Assembly (NCBI RefSeq): GCF_038725785.1
Contig: NZ_CP109796.1
Coordinates: 2,480,001 to 2,544,000, forward strand
DNA: 64,000 bases
Reading direction: 5' to 3'
DNA from: Termitidicoccus mucosus
GTDB lineage: Bacteria; Verrucomicrobiota; Verrucomicrobiia; Opitutales; Opitutaceae
Positions 59,396-64,000 of this stretch are shown piece after piece; the stretch's first letter is position 1, and each line of letters opens with the position of its first letter. A model generated the notes under the pieces. That model had not been told where the DNA came from, made no database searches, and was given only the letters and a program-made list of their open reading frames with translations. Position numbers and translations under genes: made by a program.

Positions 59396-60508
59396 ATGCA
59401 GCAGGCGTTGTCCGATTTTTCCATCGAGGGTTTCGAGGCCCTCATCGCGTCGTGGGGCTTCAAGCCTTCGCATGCGGCGCGGCTGCTGGCGTCCTATTAC
59501 GAGGGCGGCGGCGCGGCGGACTGGGACGCGCTGGCGTTGCCGGCGGGGCTGCGCGGCCGCATCGAGTCGGAACTGGGCGCCGAAGCGGGCGAGGTCGCGG
59601 CGCGGCAGGAGGCGGACGACGGCACGGTGAAACTGCTGTTGCGGCTGCGCGACGGGCGCACGGTCGAGGCGGTGATGATGCCGGATTTTCGCGGGGAGCG
59701 CGCGGCGGGCTGCATCTCGTCGCAGGTGGGCTGCGCGATGGGATGCGATTTTTGCGCGACGACCCGGACCGGCTTCGAACGCAACTTGGACGAGGGGGAA
59801 ATGGTGGCGCAGTTTCTGGCGCTGCGGCGCGAGGCGCTGGCGGCGAAGCGGCGGCTGCACACGGTGGTGTTCATGGGCATGGGCGAGCCGATGCTGAACC
59901 TCGACGCGGTGCTGGAGGCGGTGCGACGCATCGCGGACAACCGGCTCGGGCGGCTGGGCTGGCGCCAGGTCACGGTGTCCACCGTGGGCATTGTGCCGGG
60001 GATGCGGCGGCTGGCGGAGTCGGGCCTGAACGTCCATCTGGCGGTGTCGCTGCACGCGCCGGACGACGAGACTCGCTCGATGCTCCTCCCGCAGGGGAAA
60101 CGGTTTCGCGTGGAGGAAATCCTCGCGGCGGCCGATGCGCACCAGGCGCGCACGGGGCGCATCCCCATCATCCAGTATTGCCTGCTGCGCGGGGTGAACG
60201 ATTCGCCCGCGCAGGCGGAGCGGCTGGCGGATTTGCTGGAGGGACGGCGCATGCACGTGAACCTGCTGCGCTACAATCCGACCGGCGCGGGCTTGAGCGG
60301 GCGCGCCTACGAGCCGTCGCCCGACGAGGCGGCGGCGGCGTTTCTGGCGGCGCTGCGCGGACGCGGCGTGGTCGCTCATTTCCGCAAGCCTCGTGGCCGC
60401 GACATTGACGCCGCCTGCGGGCAACTGCGCGAACGGGCGGAGGAATCTGAAGGCGATCCCATCGCCGGCGCAGACGAGGCCCGCAAAACAAACGCGCGCC
60501 GTGAATAG
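59396..60508 (+). CDS. rlmN: dual-specificity RNA methyltransferase RlmN
   Basis: ATG 59396 (MQQALSDFSIEGF) gives 370 aa; the frame opens earlier with unrelated residues. It is a radical-SAM enzyme with Cys113-x3-Cys117-x2-Cys120 (GCAMGCDFCATT), and it methylates C2 of A2503 in 23S rRNA and A37 in some tRNAs. VVFMGMGEPMLNLDAV, VSTVGIVPGM, HVNLLRYNPTGAG and the methyl-carrying Cys in DAACGQLR are all present. A small Cys-free tail ends the protein. Its stop overlaps an inverted repeat. Confidence 0.95.
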   Translation: MQQALSDFSIEGFEALIASWGFKPSHAARLLASYYEGGGAADWDALALPAGLRGRIESELGAEAGEVAARQEADDGTVKLLLRLRDGRTVEAVMMPDFRGERAAGCISSQVGCAMGCDFCATTRTGFERNLDEGEMVAQFLALRREALAAKRRLHTVVFMGMGEPMLNLDAVLEAVRRIADNRLGRLGWRQVTVSTVGIVPGMRRLAESGLNVHLAVSLHAPDDETRSMLLPQGKRFRVEEILAAADAHQARTGRIPIIQYCLLRGVNDSPAQAERLADLLEGRRMHVNLLRYNPTGAGLSGRAYEPSPDEAAAAFLAALRGRGVVAHFRKPRGRDIDAACGQLRERAEESEGDPIAGADEARKTNARRE

Positions 60509-60516
60509 GCGCGCGT
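60492..60516. terminator. hairpin at the rlmN stop codon
   Basis: ACGCGCGCC (60492-60500) and GGCGCGCGT (60508-60516) form a perfect 9-bp stem around GTGAATA, overlapping the rlmN TAG. It separates convergent rlmN and the Ldh-type gene. There is no T-run. Confidence 0.5.
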
Positions 60517-60550
60517 CAGTGAATTGAATCCCTGATACAGCAGATGCCGC

Positions 60551-61657
60551 TTAGAACTCGACGGTCTTGAAGGCGGCGATGTCCCAGAGGGGCTGGCCGG
60601 ATTCGGTGGCGAGTTCGTTGAAGGCTTCGATTTCGGCCTTGCTGAAGAGCAGGCCGCCGGCCTCGGCGGTTTTTTTGGCGAAGTTCGCCTCGATCTGGCC
60701 GGGGAGGATGCACTTCTCGTTTCCGTGGCCGAGGACGTCCTCGATGACCGCCTTCAGGTTCTGCGACTGCGTGCGGCCCTTCGCGAAGGCTCCGCCGCTG
60801 ACGGCCTCGGGATGGATGACCTGGAAATAGAAGCAGCAGGTGCCTTTGTCGCCTTCGCCGACGAGCGTCCAGCGGTTGCGGATGGTCGGGAGGGAGCCGC
60901 CGATGAGGCCGCCGGTGAGTTCGTTGATGAGCGAGAGGCCGTAGCCTTTGTGCGCGCCGAAGGGGACGAGCGACTTCGCCTTTGCGGGATCGGTGGTCGG
61001 GTTGCCGTCGGCGTCAACGGCGGCGTTGGGCGGGAGTTGTTTGCCTTCGCGCAGAAGCTGTTGCACGCGGCCCATGGCGACGACGGAGGTGGCCCAGTCG
61101 ATCACGATGGGGAAGCCGATGGCGCCGGTAGTCGGGAAGCCCCACGAGTGGGGATTGGTGCCGAGGGTCGGGTGTTTGCCGCCGAAGGGGACGACTTCCG
61201 CGAGCGCGGCGGTGCAGTTGGTGTAGGCGATGTAGCCGCGGCGGGCGGCGTCCATCACGTAACCGCCGCCCCAGAGATAGTGGAAGGCGTTGTCCACGGC
61301 GACGGTGCCGGTGCCGTATTGGTCGGCGAGTTTGATGGCGGCGTCCATCGCGCGGTAGGCGGTGGCCTGGCCGAGTTTTTTGTTCGCGTTCCAGATTTTC
61401 ACGGCGGCGAAGCGCGAGGGTTTTTCCTCGATTTGCGCGCCGGGGGTGCAGCCGCCCGCGTGGGAGCCGAAGAGGTGGTCGAGATGCAGCGCCTTGATCG
61501 CGTTGTGCGTGCGGATGCCGTGGCGGGTGGCCTCGGCGCAGAAACGCGCGCCCTCGGCGGCTTCGTCGGCATGGAAGCCGCGATGCCGGTAGGCGGCGGC
61601 GACGAAACGTTTCGCGCGGCGAAGTGTTTGTATAATTCGTAATTTGTAATTCGTCAT
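60551..61657 (-). CDS. Ldh-family (malate/L-lactate/ureidoglycolate-type) dehydrogenase
   Basis: The 368-aa protein belongs to the NAD(P)-dependent Ldh family that is unrelated to classic Rossmann lactate dehydrogenases. Visible blocks: RHGIRTHNAIKALHLDHLFG, GTVAVDNAFHYLWGGGY, VVPFGGKHPTLGTNPHSWGFP, FGAHKGYGLSLINELTGGLIGG. Substrate could be malate, lactate or another 2-hydroxyacid. The N-terminus (MTNYKLRIIQTL) is read from an AATTACGAATTAC-type repeat, so the true start is unclear. It follows the 2-hydroxyacid dehydrogenase gene by 10 bp and is probably co-transcribed. Confidence 0.88.
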   Translation of the reverse strand: MTNYKLRIIQTLRRAKRFVAAAYRHRGFHADEAAEGARFCAEATRHGIRTHNAIKALHLDHLFGSHAGGCTPGAQIEEKPSRFAAVKIWNANKKLGQATAYRAMDAAIKLADQYGTGTVAVDNAFHYLWGGGYVMDAARRGYIAYTNCTAALAEVVPFGGKHPTLGTNPHSWGFPTTGAIGFPIVIDWATSVVAMGRVQQLLREGKQLPPNAAVDADGNPTTDPAKAKSLVPFGAHKGYGLSLINELTGGLIGGSLPTIRNRWTLVGEGDKGTCCFYFQVIHPEAVSGGAFAKGRTQSQNLKAVIEDVLGHGNEKCILPGQIEANFAKKTAEAGGLLFSKAEIEAFNELATESGQPLWDIAAFKTVEF

Positions 61658-61666
61658 TCGTAATTG
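61625..61666. repeat. AT-rich ATTCGTAATT tandem-like repeat at a gene start
   Basis: The words ATTCGTAATTTGTAATTCGTC and ATTCGTAATTG follow each other. They lie exactly at the junction of two minus-strand genes and supply the start codon and first about ten codons of the Ldh-type gene. Composition is far from the GC-rich flanks. Confidence 0.8.
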
Positions 61667-61667
61667 C

Positions 61668-62627
61668 CTAAAACTTGTTCGCCTGGTTGACGATCTTGCC
61701 TTCGAGGAAGGATTTGTAGTTTGCGATGCAGCAGGAGGCCTGCCGGACGACGCTTTCGTAGGTGCGCGAACCGATGTGCGGCGTGATCACGCAGCGCGGA
61801 TGATTGAGCAGGGGATGACCGGCGGGGGGCGGCTCGGCATCGAGCACGTCGGCGCCGTAGCCGGCGACATGGCCGGAGTCGAGCGCGGCGGCGAGGTCGG
61901 CGGTGTGCACGATTTCGCCGCGGGCGCAGTTGAGGATGATGACGCCTTTTTTCATCGTGGCGATGGTGGCGGCGTTGATCATGTCGCGCGTCTCGGGCGT
62001 GAGATTCGTGTGCAGCGAGATGTAATCGGCGGTCTGGAAAATCTCCTCCTTCGTGGCGGCGCGGCGGACGTTGTGCTGCGCGGCGAAGGCTTCGTCCCAA
62101 TACACGTCAAACGCGACGACTTCCATGCCGAAGGCGCGCGCGCGGATGGCGACTTCCTTGCCGATGCGGCCGAGGCCGACGATGCCGATCGTCTTGGCGA
62201 GCAGCTCGTGGCCGGTCTTGCGTTTCCAGCCGCCGGAGCGCGTGGAATCGGTATGAAAGAGCAGGTTTTTCTCCAGCGCGAGAAGCAGGAGAAAAGTGTG
62301 CTCGGCGACGGTGGTGTGGTTGACGCCGGGCGTGAAGAGGACGGGAATTTTTTTCGCGGTGGCGTGGGCGACGTCGATCTTGTCGAGGCCGATGCCGTAT
62401 TTGCTGATGACGCGAAGGCGCGGGAGGGACTTGTCGATGACGGCGGCGGTGATCGCATCGTCGCCGCAGAGAAACGCGTCGAACTGCCCGGCGAGCTCGA
62501 GCATGCGCGATTCGGGCAGCGGGCCGCGTTCGCGGACGACTTCAACGCCGAGCTTGGCGAGCATGTCGTGATGCGCGCCGGGCGTGTCTTGGAATGAGGT
62601 GGTGGTTAAAAGGACGCGTGTCGTCAT
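61668..62627 (-). CDS. D-isomer-specific 2-hydroxyacid dehydrogenase
   Basis: ATG 62627 (MTTRVLLTTTSF) gives 319 aa. It has the substrate domain (KYGIGLDKIDVAHA), NAD loop TIGIVGLGRIGKEVAIRARA, the Arg/Glu/His triad region (LNCARGEIVHTADLAAAL, then HPRCVITPHIGS with catalytic His). The family covers phosphoglycerate, glyoxylate and D-lactate dehydrogenases; there is no ACT domain, so serine-pathway SerA is less certain. It heads a two-gene operon with the Ldh-type gene and is divergent from the FAD oxidase, so 2-hydroxyacid use is a plausible common theme. Confidence 0.88.
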   Translation of the reverse strand: MTTRVLLTTTSFQDTPGAHHDMLAKLGVEVVRERGPLPESRMLELAGQFDAFLCGDDAITAAVIDKSLPRLRVISKYGIGLDKIDVAHATAKKIPVLFTPGVNHTTVAEHTFLLLLALEKNLLFHTDSTRSGGWKRKTGHELLAKTIGIVGLGRIGKEVAIRARAFGMEVVAFDVYWDEAFAAQHNVRRAATKEEIFQTADYISLHTNLTPETRDMINAATIATMKKGVIILNCARGEIVHTADLAAALDSGHVAGYGADVLDAEPPPAGHPLLNHPRCVITPHIGSRTYESVVRQASCCIANYKSFLEGKIVNQANKF

Positions 62628-62857
62628 GGGGAGAAGCGAGGCAAGCAGATAACGGCGGATTTGGAAGCAAAAACTGGCAGACCCAATAATAATCCATTTG
62701 CCATCATCATAATGCACTTCCAAAATTTAAGGACACGATTACTTGAGGACTGAACGGCCGAGTCAATTTTATGGGAAATAGGCGGGGCCGCGCCGGGTGT
62801 TTTATTTTGTGATTGGATTTTGCAAAGTGAATCCCGCTTCTGCTTCCTCTCAAATCG

Positions 62858-64000
62858 ATGAAGAACTTTTCAACGGCCACCCGGGCGTTGCGGCGCCGGC
62901 TCGGAACTCGCGTCTCCGTCGCGGACGACGCGCTCTTTCGCGCATCGTTCGACGGCAGCAAGCTCGCCTTTCCGCCCGAGGCCGTGGTCAGGCCGCGCGC
63001 CCGCGCCGACATCGCCGCTGTGCTCGCGCTGGCCAACCGGCACGGCGTGCCCGTCACCGTGCGCGGGGGCGGCTCGTCGCTGACCGGCTCGGGCTCGCCG
63101 GTCCGGGGCGGCTGGGTGCTCGATCTTTCGCGCTGGCGGCGCATCAAAATCGACGCCGACGCGGGCATGTGCCATGCGCAGGCCGGTGCGAAAATCGCCG
63201 ACATCCACGCGGCGGCGGAGGCGGCGGGCTGGTTTTATCCGCCCGATCCGGCCTCGAAAAAATACTGCACGATCGGCGGCAACATCGCGTGCAACGCCGG
63301 CGGCATGCACGGCGGCCGCTACGGCGTCACGCGCGATTTCGTGCTCGCGCTGAAAGGCTTTCTGCCCACCGGCGAATATGTCGAGTGGGGCCGCGCGACA
63401 AAAAAATTCTCCGCCGGCTTCAATCTGCGCGATTTGTGGATCGGCGCGGAGGGCATGCTCGGCGTCGTCACCGAGGCGGTGTTGAAGCTCATTCCGCTGC
63501 CTCCCGCGCGCTGGACGCTGCTGACGGCGTTTGCCGACGAGGTCACGGCGCTCGGCGCGGCGCGCGCATTGTTCTCGCAGCGCGTGCAGCCGGCCATCTG
63601 CGAGTTTCTCGACCGCCACAGCGTGCAATGCGCCGAAATAAAAACCGGCCGCTCCGTGTTCGATGGCCAGTCGGGCCGTCCGGTGATCCTGCTGGAACTG
63701 GCCGGCTCGGTGCATGAACTGGCGGAACAAAAACAAACCGTGCTCGCGTGGGCGCGAAGCCATGCGTCGGCCTTTCGCGAGGCAGCCAGCCGCGACGAGG
63801 CGGAGCAGTTATGGGAAGTGCGCCGCAAGTGCTCGGGCGCGATGTTCGCGCTCGGCGACTCGAAGCTCAACGAGGACATCGTCGTGCCGCTGCGCAACTA
63901 CGAAAAATTCGCGCGCGCCCTCGACCGCCTCCGCGCCAGTTCGCGCCTGCCCATCCCGACCTTCGGTCACTTGGCCGACGGCAACCTGCACGTGAACATC
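62858..64000 (+). CDS. GlcD-type FAD-linked oxidase (3-prime end cut by the window)
   Basis: The frame starts at ATG 62858 (MKNFSTATRALRRRLG) and stays open for 381 codons to the window edge. The FAD-binding PCMH fold is clear: VTVRGGGSSLTGSGSP, TIGGNIACNAGGMHGGRYGV, LWIGAEGMLGVVTEAVLKL. The last residues, FGHLADGNLHVNI, are the start of the C-terminal GDGNLH-type motif, so perhaps 60-90 residues are missing. It should oxidise glycolate, D-lactate or another 2-hydroxyacid. It diverges from the hydroxyacid dehydrogenase with a 230-bp gap in which I saw no gene. Confidence 0.9.
   Translation, partial: MKNFSTATRALRRRLGTRVSVADDALFRASFDGSKLAFPPEAVVRPRARADIAAVLALANRHGVPVTVRGGGSSLTGSGSPVRGGWVLDLSRWRRIKIDADAGMCHAQAGAKIADIHAAAEAAGWFYPPDPASKKYCTIGGNIACNAGGMHGGRYGVTRDFVLALKGFLPTGEYVEWGRATKKFSAGFNLRDLWIGAEGMLGVVTEAVLKLIPLPPARWTLLTAFADEVTALGAARALFSQRVQPAICEFLDRHSVQCAEIKTGRSVFDGQSGRPVILLELAGSVHELAEQKQTVLAWARSHASAFREAASRDEAEQLWEVRRKCSGAMFALGDSKLNEDIVVPLRNYEKFARALDRLRASSRLPIPTFGHLADGNLHVNI

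Overview
The window is a GC-rich bacterial chromosome segment, most likely from a member of the Opitutaceae (Verrucomicrobiota). This is inferred from gene content: a large TonB-dependent receptor beside predicted glycan enzymes, tandem DUF3857/transglutaminase genes, a ParC-type topoisomerase with a long Pro/Ala tail, a PL26-type rhamnogalacturonan lyase, and very many palindromic and low-complexity repeats between and inside genes. No rRNA, tRNA, CRISPR array, transposase or prophage gene was found. About 44 protein genes are supported, plus two very small ORFs.

Layout. 1-10.1 kb is a glycan-use region: a TonB receptor, a beta-propeller hydrolase-like protein and a sialate O-acetylesterase-like protein in one minus-strand run, a divergent GH63/trehalase-like enzyme and an OFA-type MFS transporter. 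10.3-16.4 kb holds three tandem secreted DUF3857/transglutaminase-like proteins; only the third keeps the Cys-His-Asp triad. 16.6-21.7 kb has KDPG aldolase, a nuclease-helicase fusion carrying repeat-derived insertions, and argC. 21.8-22.8 kb has a SAM methyltransferase behind what reads as a tryptophan-codon transcription attenuator. 22.9-24.3 kb is a three-gene operon laid out like cnrYXH (membrane anti-sigma, periplasmic sensor, ECF sigma). 24.5-28.5 kb is the NfeD-NfeD-FloA membrane operon. 28.7-30.6 kb has an aldose epimerase, TatA and an Smr-domain protein. 30.9-35.9 kb has divergent tex and parC-type genes. 36.3-43.3 kb is a minus-strand run: a SafE-like membrane protein, a CcoI/FixI-type copper ATPase, a DUF5069-gluconokinase fusion and a penicillin acylase.

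43.8-53.6 kb looks like a locus for rhamnose-containing pectin: GH2 beta-galactosidase, LacI regulator, sodium-solute symporter, L-rhamnose mutarotase and a Tat-exported PL26-like exolyase. 53.8-64 kb has a chemoreceptor, a DUF1573/rhodanese/MauE group, malate dehydrogenase, a GreA/B factor, RlmN, an Ldh-type dehydrogenase, a 2-hydroxyacid dehydrogenase and the start of a GlcD-type FAD oxidase cut by the window edge.

The most unusual signals are: (1) the Trp-rich leader ORF with terminator and antiterminator upstream of a methyltransferase; (2) a palindromic element of 78-93 bp inserted in frame in two unrelated genes (tex and penicillin acylase), with a shorter relative in the PL26 gene, reminiscent of Rickettsia palindromic elements; (3) many long, often perfect, inverted repeats in intergenic DNA, in several sequence families.
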